Assembly: GCF_000686885.1 (NCBI RefSeq)
Contig: NZ_JMLU01000002.1
Span: 124,001 to 188,000, forward strand
DNA from: Flavobacterium sasangense DSM 21067
GTDB lineage: Bacteria; Bacteroidota; Bacteroidia; Flavobacteriales; Flavobacteriaceae
DNA: 64,000 bases
Reading direction: 5' to 3'
Shown here piece by piece: positions 17,469 to 26,310 of the stretch (position 1 is its first letter; every line of letters starts with the position of its first letter). The position numbers and the translations under genes were made by a program. The notes below the pieces were generated by a model. It saw only the letters and a list, made by a program, of their open reading frames with translations. It ran no database searches and had not been told where the DNA came from.

Positions 17469-19010
17469 ATGGAAGATAAAATCAAAATATTAAATGATAA
17501 AATCGCTTTAGCTAAATTAGGTGGAGGCGAAAAACGAATAGCAGCACTTCATGCTAAAAAACGATTAACAGCAAGAGAACGTGTCGAATATTTATTAGAC
17601 GAGGGTTCGTTTGAAGAAATCGGAATGTTAGTTACACATCGTACTACCGATTTCGGAATGGAAAAAGAAATTATCTATGGTGATGGAGTAGTAACCGGTT
17701 ATGGAACTATTAACGGAAGATTGGTATATGTTTTTGCTCAAGATTTCACTGTTTTTGGGGGTTCTTTATCGGAAACACACGCTGAAAAAATTTGTAAAGT
17801 CATGGATATGGCGGTGAAAAATGGCGCACCTATGATTGGATTAAACGATTCAGGTGGAGCTCGTATTCAAGAAGGTGTTCGTTCTTTAGGAGGCTATGCC
17901 GATATTTTTTACAGAAATGTACAAGCTTCTGGAGTAATTCCACAAATTTCGGCTATTATGGGGCCTTGTGCTGGTGGAGCCGTTTACTCTCCAGCGATGA
18001 CCGATTTCACCATGATGGTAGAAAATAATAGTTATATGTTTGTAACTGGACCAAACGTTGTGAAAACTGTAACTAATGAAGAAGTAACTTCGGAGGAATT
18101 AGGGGGAGCAGCAACGCACGCTTCAAAATCGGGAGTTTGTCACATTACATCTCCAAATGGGGTAGAATGTTTGGAGGATATTAAAAGATTGTTGAGCTAT
18201 ATTCCACAAAATAATAGGGAAACTACTCCAAAATTACCTTTTGTATTGCAAGATGAGGTGCGTGAGAAATTAGATACACTTGTACCTGATAGTGCGAACA
18301 AACCATACGATATGCACGAAGTAATCAGCGGAATTATCGATGAAGATTCGTTCTTTGAAATTCATAAAGATTTTGCAGATAATATCATTGTAGGTTTTGC
18401 TCGTTTAGGCGGCAGAAGTATTGGAATTGTGGCTAACCAACCAATGGTTTTAGCCGGTTGTTTGGATGTAAATAGTTCGATAAAAGCAGCAAGATTTGTT
18501 CGTTTTTGCGATTGTTTCAATATTCCTTTATTAGTATTAGAAGACGTACCAGGATTCTTACCAGGAACCGATCAAGAATGGAACGGAATTATCACGCACG
18601 GAGCAAAATTATTATATGCATTTAGCGAAGCTACAGTACCAAGAGTTACGGTAATTACTCGTAAAGCGTATGGTGGAGCTTATGACGTAATGAATTCAAA
18701 ACATATTGGTGCCGATATGAATTTTGCTTGGCCAAGTGCAGAAATTGCAGTAATGGGAGCAAAAGGAGCTTCGGAAATTATCTTCAAAAAAGAAATTAGC
18801 GAAGCAGCTGACCCAGTAGCTAAATTAGCAGAAAAAGAAGCAGAATATGCAGAATTATTTGCGAATCCTTATACAGCAGCGCAACGTGGATTTATTGATG
18901 AGGTTATTTTACCAAGAGATACAAGAAGAAAATTAATCAAAGCGTTTAGTATGTTAGAAAACAAAGTGGTCGATACACCAAAACGCAAACACGGAAATAT
19001 TCCGTTGTAA
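17469..19010 (+). CDS. Acyl-CoA (propionyl-CoA type) carboxylase beta subunit
   Basis: The carboxyltransferase that moves CO2 from biotin to an acyl-CoA, most likely propionyl-CoA to methylmalonyl-CoA. The 513-residue protein has both halves of the crotonase-like fold in one chain: SGGARIQEG with the oxyanion loop [24 protein letters not shown] split over residues ~125-180, and the second site near [10 protein letters not shown] and [10 protein letters not shown]. Chains of this length with both halves are typical of PCC/ACC beta (PccB, AccD5-like), not of the split AccA/AccD system. It lies 74 bp after the carboxylase in the same operon and ends at a strong terminator. Confidence 0.93.
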   Translation: MEDKIKILNDKIALAKLGGGEKRIAALHAKKRLTARERVEYLLDEGSFEEIGMLVTHRTTDFGMEKEIIYGDGVVTGYGTINGRLVYVFAQDFTVFGGSLSETHAEKICKVMDMAVKNGAPMIGLNDSGGARIQEGVRSLGGYADIFYRNVQASGVIPQISAIMGPCAGGAVYSPAMTDFTMMVENNSYMFVTGPNVVKTVTNEEVTSEELGGAATHASKSGVCHITSPNGVECLEDIKRLLSYIPQNNRETTPKLPFVLQDEVREKLDTLVPDSANKPYDMHEVISGIIDEDSFFEIHKDFADNIIVGFARLGGRSIGIVANQPMVLAGCLDVNSSIKAARFVRFCDCFNIPLLVLEDVPGFLPGTDQEWNGIITHGAKLLYAFSEATVPRVTVITRKAYGGAYDVMNSKHIGADMNFAWPSAEIAVMGAKGASEIIFKKEISEAADPVAKLAEKEAEYAELFANPYTAAQRGFIDEVILPRDTRRKLIKAFSMLENKVVDTPKRKHGNIPL

Positions 19011-19024
19011 TTTAAAATAATGTT

Positions 19025-19054
19025 AAAACTCCCTTTTTAAAGGGAGTTTTTTTT
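19025..19054 (+). terminator. Terminator of the carboxylase operon
   Basis: AAAACTCCCTTT (19025-19036) pairs with AAAGGGAGTTTT (19039-19050) and runs into eight T (19047-19054). Confidence 0.9.
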
Positions 19055-19100
19055 ATCTTGCGACCATCAATTAGCTACAATCCATCTAAATTAATTCTAA

Positions 19101-20252
19101 ATGAAATTATTACAAATTATAACTTTTTTTCTTTTCTTCTGTAGTGGTGTTGTTTTTTCTCAAAAGACAATTAAACATACAGTGGTTTCGGGTGAATCCA
19201 TTTATTCTATTGCTAAAAAGTATGATGTTAGTGAATCCGACATTTATGAATTAAATCCAAAATCGAAAGGTGCTTTACTACAGTTAAAAACTGTTTTATT
19301 AATTCCCAACAAAAAAACAAAATCTAAGAACAATAAAGAAGTTTCTTTATCAAAAAACGCTACCGAAACGCACATAGTGGAATCGGGCGAATCGCTTTAT
19401 AAGATTGCAAAAAAATACGATATCAGTTTAGAAAAATTAAAAGAATTAAATCCTGATATCAAGCCAGAATCAATTCAAATTGGGGATAAAATAGTTGTTT
19501 CTGCAAAGAAAGTAAAAGATGTTCCTAAAGAAAAAGAAGCTCCCAAAGAAAATAATCCTAAAGAAATAAAAACAGTAGTTACTGAAATATCCAATCCAAC
19601 GAACATGGATGCTAATTTATGTACGGATGAATTAGGAAACAAAGTGCACACCGTAACCAAAGGCGAAACTTTATATAGACTTTCAAAAAAGTACAAAGTT
19701 AGTGTTAAAGATTTGGAAGAAATGAATCCTGAAATTATTGCTAATTTACCTATCGGATATGAAGTTGTAATTAAAAAAGGAGATGTAGAGTTAGCAAAAC
19801 ATCAAAATGAAATTGTAAGTAGTCCAAAAGAGGTGGAAGAGCTTTCTCCAGAAAACATGTCTAAAGCCGAATTCTTAATTGCGAAAGCATCGCAACACAT
19901 TGGAACTAGATATAGAGGTGGCGGAACTACGAGTGCTGGTTTTGATTGCTCTGGATTAATGTTTTCTACTTTTAAACATATCGATATGACTTTGCCTCGT
20001 TCTTCAAGCTCAATGGCGGTAGGTGCAGGGTACAAAATTGAAAGAAGTCAAGCGCAAAAAGGCGATTTAATTTTCTTTACAACCAATGGTAGAGGAAGTA
20101 TCAATCACGTGGGAATGATTACCGAAATAATTGGTGATGAAATTAAGTTTATTCATTCCTCAGTGCAGGCTGGAGTTATTATTTCATCTACAGAAGAACC
20201 TTACTACAAAAAACGTTTCATTCAAATTAATCGTGTTTTAGAAAATCATTGA
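19101..20252 (+). CDS. LysM and NlpC/P60 peptidoglycan endopeptidase
   Basis: A 383-residue exported cell-wall hydrolase. After a signal peptide (cleavage near VVFSQ, residue ~21) come three LysM domains for peptidoglycan binding, at about residues 25-69, 90-133 and 180-224. A Lys/Pro/Glu-rich linker separates the second and third. The C-terminal domain (~258-380) is NlpC/P60: catalytic FDCSGLM (Cys283) and INHVGMI (His336), with GDLIFF between. It should cut peptide stems of peptidoglycan, acting in wall growth, division or separation. It stands alone after the carboxylase terminator. Confidence 0.93.
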   Translation: MKLLQIITFFLFFCSGVVFSQKTIKHTVVSGESIYSIAKKYDVSESDIYELNPKSKGALLQLKTVLLIPNKKTKSKNNKEVSLSKNATETHIVESGESLYKIAKKYDISLEKLKELNPDIKPESIQIGDKIVVSAKKVKDVPKEKEAPKENNPKEIKTVVTEISNPTNMDANLCTDELGNKVHTVTKGETLYRLSKKYKVSVKDLEEMNPEIIANLPIGYEVVIKKGDVELAKHQNEIVSSPKEVEELSPENMSKAEFLIAKASQHIGTRYRGGGTTSAGFDCSGLMFSTFKHIDMTLPRSSSSMAVGAGYKIERSQAQKGDLIFFTTNGRGSINHVGMITEIIGDEIKFIHSSVQAGVIISSTEEPYYKKRFIQINRVLENH

Positions 20253-20327
20253 TAGTTTTCTACATGATATTTATCATTTTACTTCTAACTACTAGCATGT
20301 AAATTCGTAACTTCTAAAAGTTATGTC

Positions 20328-21746
20328 ATGAAAGTAGAACAGATTTATACCGGTTGTATGGCACATGCCGCTTATTATATTGAAAATAATGGGGAAGCAG
20401 CCATTTTTGATCCACTAAGAGAAGTCCAACCTTATATTGATCGTGCCAAAAAAGATAATGCCAAAATCAAATATGTTTTTGAAACACATTTTCATGCCGA
20501 TTTTGTGAGCGGTCATTTGGATTTAAAAGCAAAAACAGGAGCTCAAATTGTTTTCGGTCCAACCGCAAAACCAAATTACGAAGCTTTAATTGCCTCTGAT
20601 GGACAAATTTTCACCATTGGAAATTATAAAATAAAAGCCATTCATACGCCAGGTCATACCATGGAAAGTACGACTTATCTTTTAATTGACGAGAACGATA
20701 AGGAACATGGTATTATCTCAGGCGATACTTTGTTTATTGGTGATGTTGGTCGTCCTGATTTGGCTCAACACGTGATTGCTGATTTAACGCAAGATAAATT
20801 AGCTCGCTTATTATATCATTCGCTTCGTGAGAAAATCATGCCGTTATCTGATGATTTAATTGTATATCCAAATCATGGAGCTGGAAGTGCTTGTGGAAAG
20901 AACATGAGTAAAGAAACTACCGATACATTAGGAAATCAAAAAAGAACCAATTATGCGCTTCGATCAGATATGACAGAAGACGAATTTGTAAATGAATTAC
21001 TTACAGGATTAACAACGCCGCCAGGTTATTTCCCAAAAAATGTATTATTAAATTTAAAAGGATATGAATCCTTAGATAAAGTGATTGAGAAAGGTAAAAA
21101 GCCATTGAATACAAATGACTTTGAAACTTTAGCAAATGTTTCCGGTGCTTTAATTTTAGATACGAGAAATGCAAATGATTTTGCAAAAGGCTTTATTCCA
21201 AATAGCATTAATATTGGAATCGATGGAAGTTTTGCTATGTGGGTTGGTGAAATGATTTCCGATATCAATCAAGCTATTCTTTTAGTCACTGAACCCGGTA
21301 GGGAAGAAGAATGTATGATTCGATTATCTAGAGTAGGATATGATAATACTATCGGTTATTTAGAAGGTGGATTCGCATCTTGGGAACAGGCAGGAAAAGA
21401 AACGGATTCTCTAAAAAGAATTACAGGCGAACAATTAGAAGGAATGCTTCAAACAGCCCATTTACCATTATTTGATGTTCGTAAAAAAAGTGAATTTGAT
21501 TCTGAGCATCTTTTAAATTCAGTAAATATTCCATTGAATCAATTGAATGCTAAATTAGATAGTTTTCCTAAAGATAAATCCTTCGTGATTTACTGTGCTG
21601 GAGGTTATCGCAGTATGATAGCAGCTTCCATTTTAAAACAACGTGGCTTTGATAATTTTATAGATGTTTCAGGTGGTTTTAATGAAATTGCCAAGACCAC
21701 TCAATTGCCCAAAACTACTTATGTTTGTCCTTCAACATTGTTATAA
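20328..21746 (+). CDS. MBL-fold hydrolase with two rhodanese domains (persulfide-dioxygenase-like)
   Basis: A 472-residue protein with an N-terminal metallo-beta-lactamase domain of the ETHE1/glyoxalase-II type. Metal ligands are seen in THFHADFVSGH (His54, His56, Asp58), HTPGHT, SGDTLFIGDVGRPD and the late NHGAGS His. Two rhodanese domains follow (~residues 260-360 and ~370-465). The second has the active-site Cys in FVIYCAGGYRS; the first lacks it, reading ILLVTEPGREEE. The likely task is oxidation or transfer of sulfane sulfur from low-molecular-weight persulfides, possibly bacillithiol persulfide given bshC in the window. Cytoplasmic; no signal peptide. Confidence 0.88.
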   Translation: MKVEQIYTGCMAHAAYYIENNGEAAIFDPLREVQPYIDRAKKDNAKIKYVFETHFHADFVSGHLDLKAKTGAQIVFGPTAKPNYEALIASDGQIFTIGNYKIKAIHTPGHTMESTTYLLIDENDKEHGIISGDTLFIGDVGRPDLAQHVIADLTQDKLARLLYHSLREKIMPLSDDLIVYPNHGAGSACGKNMSKETTDTLGNQKRTNYALRSDMTEDEFVNELLTGLTTPPGYFPKNVLLNLKGYESLDKVIEKGKKPLNTNDFETLANVSGALILDTRNANDFAKGFIPNSINIGIDGSFAMWVGEMISDINQAILLVTEPGREEECMIRLSRVGYDNTIGYLEGGFASWEQAGKETDSLKRITGEQLEGMLQTAHLPLFDVRKKSEFDSEHLLNSVNIPLNQLNAKLDSFPKDKSFVIYCAGGYRSMIAASILKQRGFDNFIDVSGGFNEIAKTTQLPKTTYVCPSTLL

Positions 21747-21776
21747 CAAAAAACCGCTTTTAAGCGGTTTTTTGTT
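21745..21776 (+). terminator. Terminator after the MBL-rhodanese gene
   Basis: AACAAAAAACCGCTT pairs with AAGCGGTTTTTTGTT, with a T-run in the 3' arm (21768-21773). It is symmetrical and may also serve the converging minus-strand YdcH-like gene. Confidence 0.85.
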
Positions 21777-21796
21777 GGTGTTGATTTAAAAAAGGT

Positions 21797-22033
21797 TTAG
21801 CTATCTTTTAAAAAGTTAACAATTTCATCTTTTAGAAATACACGATTTTTTCTAAGTTGTGACAATTCATCATCCATAGCTAACTCTTCGTCTGTTTCTA
21901 TTTTGTATATTTTTTCATCTAAATCTGTATACGAATGTAATAAAACCTGAAATTCATCATTGTTATGATACAGATCTTTAATCTTGTCTGCGTATTCAGG
22001 GAAATCTAGGTAAATAGGATGTTTAGTTATCAT
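21797..22033 (-). CDS. YdcH/DUF465 family small protein
   Basis: A 78-residue all-helical protein of the YdcH/DUF465 family. The family pattern is visible: HPIYLDFPEYADKIKDLY, then FQVLLHSYTDLDEKIYKIE and a Lys/Arg-Leu end (LRKNRVFLKDEI). Such proteins are common in Proteobacteria and Bacteroidota; no biochemical role is established as far as I know. The Met at 22033 is chosen because a -7 element at 22060-22067 would place the transcription start after the longer Met at 22096, and the extension has no family similarity. A perfect palindrome lies just upstream of the promoter. Confidence 0.8.
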   Translation of the reverse strand: MITKHPIYLDFPEYADKIKDLYHNNDEFQVLLHSYTDLDEKIYKIETDEELAMDDELSQLRKNRVFLKDEIVNFLKDS

Positions 22034-22059
22034 AATGCTGGTTTTTAAATTACTATACC

Positions 22060-22067
22060 CAAATTTA
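22060..22067 (-). promoter_or_regulatory. -7 element of the YdcH-like gene
   Basis: The minus strand reads TAAATTTG (complement of 22060-22067), 26 bp before the ATG at 22033; an exact TAnnTTTG match that also decides the start. Confidence 0.5.
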
Positions 22068-22089
22068 CCAATAAAAAATGAAAGCAGAT

Positions 22090-22103
22090 ATGACAATTGT
22101 CAT
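22090..22103. promoter_or_regulatory. Perfect 14-bp palindrome upstream of the YdcH-like gene
   Basis: ATGACAATTGTCAT is its own reverse complement. It lies 22 bp upstream of the -7 element, overlapping or abutting the -33 position, a usual place for an operator. The regulator is unknown. Confidence 0.4.
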
Positions 22104-22110
22104 TTCAAAT

Positions 22111-22141
22111 AAAAAATCCTTACAAAAAAATGTAAGGATTT
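22111..22141 (-). terminator. Terminator of rimO
   Basis: AAATCCTTACA (22114-22124) pairs with TGTAAGGATTT (22131-22141); on the minus strand the stem is followed by a T-run (22111-22116). Confidence 0.8.
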
Positions 22142-22169
22142 AGATATAACTTTGAACACTAAGTAGAAG

Positions 22170-23471
22170 TTAAACGGGTTCAGCATACAAGTCAAATTCG
22201 GTAGCATCTGTAATTTTTAAGTTTACAAAATCTCCCGTTTTTAAATAGTGTTTAGAAGCGTCAACTAATACTTCGTTATCTACATCTGGACTATCAAATT
22301 CGGTTCTTCCAATGAAATATTGACCTTCTTTTCTGTCAATTACACATTTGAAAGTTTGTCCAATTTTCTCCTGATTCAAATCCCATGAAATTTGCGATTG
22401 TAAGTCCATAATTTCAGCAGCACGCGCTTGTTTTACTTCTTGAGGAACATCATCTTCTAATACAAAAGCACCTGTATTTTCTTCATGCGAATATGTAAAA
22501 CAACCTAAACGCTCAAATTTCATTTCCAGAACCCAATCACGTAGAATTTCGAAATCTTCTTGTGTTTCACCTGGATATCCTACAATCAAAGTAGTTCTAA
22601 TTGCCATTCCGGGAACGCGCTCTCTAAATTCTTGTAATAATTTTGTTGTTTTCTCTTTAGTTGTTCCACGTTTCATTGATTTCAAAATGTTGTCTGAAAT
22701 ATGTTGCAACGGAATATCAATATAATTACAAATTTTTGGTTCGCGTTTCATTACGTCTAAAACGTCCATTGGGAAACCACTAGGAAAAGCATAATGCAAA
22801 CGAATCCACTCAATTCCTTCTACTTTAACTAAGTTTTCTAGTAATTCAGCAAGATTACGTTTTTTGTATAAATCTAATCCGTAATAAGTTAAATCTTGAG
22901 CTATTAAAATTAATTCTTTTACTCCTTTTTTAGCCAAGCCTTCTGCTTCTTTAACCAATTTTTCAATAGGTTGCGAAACGTGTTTTCCACGCATTAACGG
23001 TATCGCACAAAAACTACAAGGTCTGTCACAACCTTCGGCAATTTTTAAATAGGCGTAATTTTTTGGAGTTGTAGTTAAACGCTCTCCTAATAATTCATGT
23101 TTGTAATCGGCACCTAAAGCTTTCAATAAAAGCGGTAACTCTGTAGTTCCAAAATATTGGTCAACATCTGGAATTTCCTTCTCTAAATCAGGACGGTATC
23201 TTTCTGATAAACATCCGGTAACGAATACTTTATCTACTAAGCCTTGGTCTTTTTTGTCTACATATTCCAAAATCGTATTTACCGATTCTTCTTTTGCATT
23301 GTCAATAAAACCACAAGTGTTAATTACTACGATATTGCCTTCTTCTTCATGTGCAACATCTTTTCCGTTGGCTTTTAGTTGTCCCATTAAAACCTCACTA
23401 TCGTAAGTGTTTTTAGAACATCCAAGTGTAATTACATTGATTTTATTTTTCTTTAACGATTTGGTTCTCAT
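22170..23471 (-). CDS. rimO: Ribosomal protein S12 methylthiotransferase
   Basis: A radical SAM methylthiotransferase that modifies the conserved Asp of ribosomal protein S12. The 433-residue protein has the three-part layout of the family: N-terminal UPF0004 domain (INVITLGCSKNTYDSEVLMGQL split by the first cluster Cys; later NTCGF and VTGCLSER), the radical SAM motif CDRPCSFCAIP (CX3CX2C) with the following RGKHVSQP, and a C-terminal TRAM domain. RimO rather than MiaB is supported by the GCSKN and SFCAIP forms. The ATG at 23471 is preferred over 23492 because the -7 element overlaps the upstream Met. Confidence 0.95.
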   Translation of the reverse strand: MRTKSLKKNKINVITLGCSKNTYDSEVLMGQLKANGKDVAHEEEGNIVVINTCGFIDNAKEESVNTILEYVDKKDQGLVDKVFVTGCLSERYRPDLEKEIPDVDQYFGTTELPLLLKALGADYKHELLGERLTTTPKNYAYLKIAEGCDRPCSFCAIPLMRGKHVSQPIEKLVKEAEGLAKKGVKELILIAQDLTYYGLDLYKKRNLAELLENLVKVEGIEWIRLHYAFPSGFPMDVLDVMKREPKICNYIDIPLQHISDNILKSMKRGTTKEKTTKLLQEFRERVPGMAIRTTLIVGYPGETQEDFEILRDWVLEMKFERLGCFTYSHEENTGAFVLEDDVPQEVKQARAAEIMDLQSQISWDLNQEKIGQTFKCVIDRKEGQYFIGRTEFDSPDVDNEVLVDASKHYLKTGDFVNLKITDATEFDLYAEPV

Positions 23472-23489
23472 GCTTTTAATTTTGAGGTG

Positions 23490-23497
23490 CAAAATTA
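23490..23497 (-). promoter_or_regulatory. -7 element of rimO
   Basis: The minus strand reads TAATTTTG (complement of 23490-23497), an exact TAnnTTTG match 18 bp before the ATG at 23471. Confidence 0.5.
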
Positions 23498-23548
23498 CAT
23501 AAAATAATTAGTAGAAGCACCAGCGTTTGGGAATTTTTTAAAGGTTTG

Positions 23549-23602
23549 TCCCGCTGTCCGCTATATCCGCTAAGGCGGGATGTCGCTCCTATCGGGGCTA
23601 GC
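23549..23602. repeat. REP-like intergenic element
   Basis: A GC-rich island in an AT-rich gap: TCCCGC (23549-23554) is inverted as GCGGGA (23575-23580), framed by GTCCGCTATATCCGC and a GTCGCTCCTATCGGGGCTAGC end. I recall closely similar elements (CCGCT...ATCGGGGCTA) scattered in flavobacterial genomes. No transposase or coding frame is associated. Confidence 0.55.
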
Positions 23603-23619
23603 AGTTGTGGCTTGGGTAT

Positions 23620-23650
23620 AAAAAAACCACTTCGGTTGAAGAAGTGGTTT
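23620..23650 (-). terminator. Terminator of the FadL-type porin gene
   Basis: AAACCACTTC (23624-23633) pairs with GAAGTGGTTT (23641-23650); the minus-strand transcript then enters a T-run (23620-23626). Confidence 0.8.
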
Positions 23651-23671
23651 GATATTTTGTTTTAGTTTTTT

Positions 23672-25219
23672 TTAGAAATTAATAGAATAAGTAACGGTAA
23701 TATTGTTATTTGTTGTTCTTATTCTTGCAGTATCATTCATTCCTGAAGAAATTAAAGACTGGTTATAATTTCTGTGGTCGTTAGCATAAGCTACATCTAA
23801 TCTGCTTTCACCAAAGTTGTAGCCAATTCCTGTAGAATAACCAGTTAAATCTCCCATTGCAAAATCTACTTTGTATGGACTTTCTTCAAATCTATATCCT
23901 CCGCGAAGACTCCATTGTTTGATTTTGTATTCACCACCAATTCTTAATTCGTATGCGTTTTTAAATTGACTACTCATTTGAGAGTTTAAATCGCTAAAGA
24001 AACCATCGTTGGTTGGTTTGAATTTAATGTTGCTATAATCTTTTGTTGCATAATCAACGCTTATTAATCCTTTTTTTCCAAAGATATAAGCGCCACTAAA
24101 AGTCCATTTACTTGGTGTTTGAATTTTGTAGGTTTCATAAATATTAACAACGTTAGGGTTAACAACATCTTGATAATCTGTTGTTCCGTCAGTAGTTCTC
24201 ACAATTAAACGTTGTGATAATTCGTCATTTAAATTATACCATGTTGGAGATTCATAAGCAACACCGGCTCTAAAATTATCAGTAAATTTATAAATTGCCC
24301 CTACATTCATAGAAAATCCAGTTCCATAAGTATATAATTCATTATCAAATTGGATATCGGTAACAGTCAATCCAGAAGTGTATAATGGGTTGTTATTTCC
24401 TTCGTATACTGAAGTTGATTTTGTATAATCTGTAAAATGAGCATTTAAATTGAATCCCAAAAACAATTTGTTTTTGTATGCTGTAGCAAAGTTAGCTGAA
24501 AGTTTACCATTAAATCCAGATGTTTGCACATAGTTTTCATGGTAATAATTTCCTCCTGTTGGAATATTAGTGTAATAATCTACATTATTTGGGTCAGCGC
24601 CATCAAATGCTTCAAATAAAAAGGCTTGATAGCCTAACATTGCTTGTTGTGCTGGAAAACCTAGTCCGCTTGTTTCTCCTAAATAAGAGTATAATTGAGA
24701 TACAGTTTCCCCAGGCTGTAATTGCATATATTCTAGTGGTAATCCTTGTGCTTTGTCAATAAAATAACTTCCAATAGAATTGTAAGGGTTCATGCCTGCA
24801 GAAAAGATATTGTTGTCAAAATTATTGGTGCTATCATAGTTAAGTGCAATAGCAATTTTTGACCAATCGGAATTCCCAGAGGCATCATTAAAAATTAAAA
24901 CAGCTCCTAATTGATTTAAATCTAAAGTACTAAGGTTTTCCTTTGTTCTGGTTCCGAAATAATCAGAGCGATTGTGTGCATTAAAATTACTTAAGGTAAC
25001 ACTTGCAAAGTTATTATTGAAAAATAATGACCCAGCAGGATTTATATTAATAGATGATAAATCACCACCAACAGCACCAAAAGCACCACTCATAGCTCTG
25101 AATCTTGCGGTTCCAGTTAAATTATTTACCGCATATCGTAGAGCATCATTAGTAGTAGTTTCTTGTGCCGTAGCCAACAAGGAACTACCAAAAATTATGG
25201 ATAATAATAATTTTTTCAT
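23672..25219 (-). CDS. OmpP1/FadL family outer-membrane transporter
   Basis: A 515-residue outer-membrane beta-barrel. A signal peptide (MKKLLLSIIFGSSLLATAQ) is followed by the characteristic FadL-type N-terminus: DALRYAVNNLTGTARFRAMSGAFGAVGGDLSSININPAG, where the GTARFRAMSGA and NPAG segments form the hatch and first strands. The protein then shows alternating barrel strands and ends in an aromatic residue (VTYSINF), as expected for barrel insertion. It probably carries hydrophobic compounds such as fatty acids across the outer membrane. The upstream lipoprotein gene on the same strand ends 30 bp before its start, so they may share a transcript. Confidence 0.9.
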   Translation of the reverse strand: MKKLLLSIIFGSSLLATAQETTTNDALRYAVNNLTGTARFRAMSGAFGAVGGDLSSININPAGSLFFNNNFASVTLSNFNAHNRSDYFGTRTKENLSTLDLNQLGAVLIFNDASGNSDWSKIAIALNYDSTNNFDNNIFSAGMNPYNSIGSYFIDKAQGLPLEYMQLQPGETVSQLYSYLGETSGLGFPAQQAMLGYQAFLFEAFDGADPNNVDYYTNIPTGGNYYHENYVQTSGFNGKLSANFATAYKNKLFLGFNLNAHFTDYTKSTSVYEGNNNPLYTSGLTVTDIQFDNELYTYGTGFSMNVGAIYKFTDNFRAGVAYESPTWYNLNDELSQRLIVRTTDGTTDYQDVVNPNVVNIYETYKIQTPSKWTFSGAYIFGKKGLISVDYATKDYSNIKFKPTNDGFFSDLNSQMSSQFKNAYELRIGGEYKIKQWSLRGGYRFEESPYKVDFAMGDLTGYSTGIGYNFGESRLDVAYANDHRNYNQSLISSGMNDTARIRTTNNNITVTYSINF

Positions 25220-25249
25220 TTCAATTTTTTTTAATCTTTAGTGAATTAA

Positions 25250-26209
25250 TTAACCTCTTCCGCCTCTTCCGCCTCCGCCGCCAGAACGACCTCCGCCTCC
25301 GCCTCCGAAACTTCCTCCACCAAAACTTCCTCCTGATGAACTTCTTGGTGATGAGTAATTATTACTTCTTGGAGAAGAGCTATTATCTCTAGGTGATGAT
25401 GTTCTAGGTGATTGCGTATTGGTTCTTGGGGTATAAGTGCCTTCTCTTGGTGTTGCATTTTGTGATCTAGGTGTTGTATTGTTAGATCTTGGAGTTGCGT
25501 TGTGTGATCTAGGTGTGTTGTTTCTGTTGTCAAAACTAGGACGTGGTGTATTTGATCGATTTGAAGTTCTGCCACCTCCGTTATTGTAGTATCCACTTCC
25601 GCCTCTTCGACCGTGATTGTAGGAAACATTATTGCCATAATAACCATTATATCCCCAACCATTTCCATAGTAGCCTCCCCAACCTGGGCCATACCAACCG
25701 TTCCATCCCCATCCAGGTCCGTACCATGAATTCCATCCCCAGCCTGCGCCATACCAAGAGTTCCATCCCCAACCCCAGTTAGATCCGTACCATGAATTCC
25801 ATCCCCAGTTCCATCCTAATCCCCAATATGGAGAGTACCAGTTGTTCCAACCATAACCATTGTTGTAGTAATTGATGGTTACTTCGGTTGCGTTATTTCC
25901 CCAGTCTGCATTATTATTGTTGCTGTATTGAGTGTTGTAAACAGTTACTATGCTATCTTTTTTTTCAGTGTCATCTTCAGTATAGTAAACATAGTCATTT
26001 TGCATTTCTTTAAACTTTTGAGAATAAGCATTGTTGTTTTGAGAATTATCTTCAACAACTACAACTTTTTGTTTCTCTGAAGTTGTATATACACCGTCAT
26101 CATAATAGGACGCATTTTGATAGGAACCACATGAAGTTGTGATTATTGCCAATAATCCAAACAAAGAAAATATGGCATTTTTTTTGGTAAACAAGTAATA
26201 AGTTTTCAT
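25250..26209 (-). CDS. Gly/Trp/Asn-rich low-complexity lipoprotein
   Basis: A 319-residue lipoprotein. The signal peptide starts at the Met of MKTYYLFTKKN and ends in a lipobox, IITTSC. Three low-complexity zones follow an acidic segment: a Trp/Gly/Tyr/Asn region with repeated GWNSWYG units (codons in 25640-25860), a Ser/Thr/Asn/Pro/Arg region with repeated TPRSxN units, and a C-terminal Gly/Ser/Arg tail of GGG clusters. No enzyme motif is seen; it is likely a surface-exposed structural protein of the outer membrane. The longer Met at 26260 is rejected because a -7 element lies at 26239-26246. Confidence 0.7.
   Translation of the reverse strand: MKTYYLFTKKNAIFSLFGLLAIITTSCGSYQNASYYDDGVYTTSEKQKVVVVEDNSQNNNAYSQKFKEMQNDYVYYTEDDTEKKDSIVTVYNTQYSNNNNADWGNNATEVTINYYNNGYGWNNWYSPYWGLGWNWGWNSWYGSNWGWGWNSWYGAGWGWNSWYGPGWGWNGWYGPGWGGYYGNGWGYNGYYGNNVSYNHGRRGGSGYYNNGGGRTSNRSNTPRPSFDNRNNTPRSHNATPRSNNTTPRSQNATPREGTYTPRTNTQSPRTSSPRDNSSSPRSNNYSSPRSSSGGSFGGGSFGGGGGGRSGGGGGRGGRG
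25640..25830 (-). repeat. Coding repeats GWNSWYG in the lipoprotein gene
   Basis: Short units containing GAATTCCATCCCCA or GTTCCATCCCCA recur every 30-40 bp and encode GWGWNSWYG-type repeats, four to five times. Such DNA-level repeats can change copy number by slippage. Confidence 0.7.
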
Positions 26210-26225
26210 AACTCTTATTTTTTTA

Positions 26226-26256
26226 TTGTTGGACACTTCAAATTTAACTATTTTTG
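26226..26256 (+). promoter_or_regulatory. proS promoter, overlapping a divergent -7 element
   Basis: TTG (26226-26228), a 20-base spacer and TATTTTTG (26249-26256) fit the consensus for proS. On the minus strand TAAATTTG (complement of 26239-26246) fits the -7 of the lipoprotein gene, so the two promoters overlap back to back in a 101-bp gap and may compete. Confidence 0.55.
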
Positions 26257-26310
26257 CCAAACAAATTAGTTAAAATTTATACAAACAATTTTTGTGCCAA
26301 AATATTCATA

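Noticed and set aside
25246..25752. 168-residue minus-strand frame rich in His, Glu and Val
   Set aside because: It is the shadow of the low-complexity Gly/Trp lipoprotein gene in another frame; it has no start context, and its composition is a by-product of the repeats.
25640..25830. Possible CRISPR or non-coding repeat array
   Set aside because: The units lie inside a lipoprotein frame, are irregular in spacing (30-40 bp) and encode a repeated peptide; there is no leader or cas gene.
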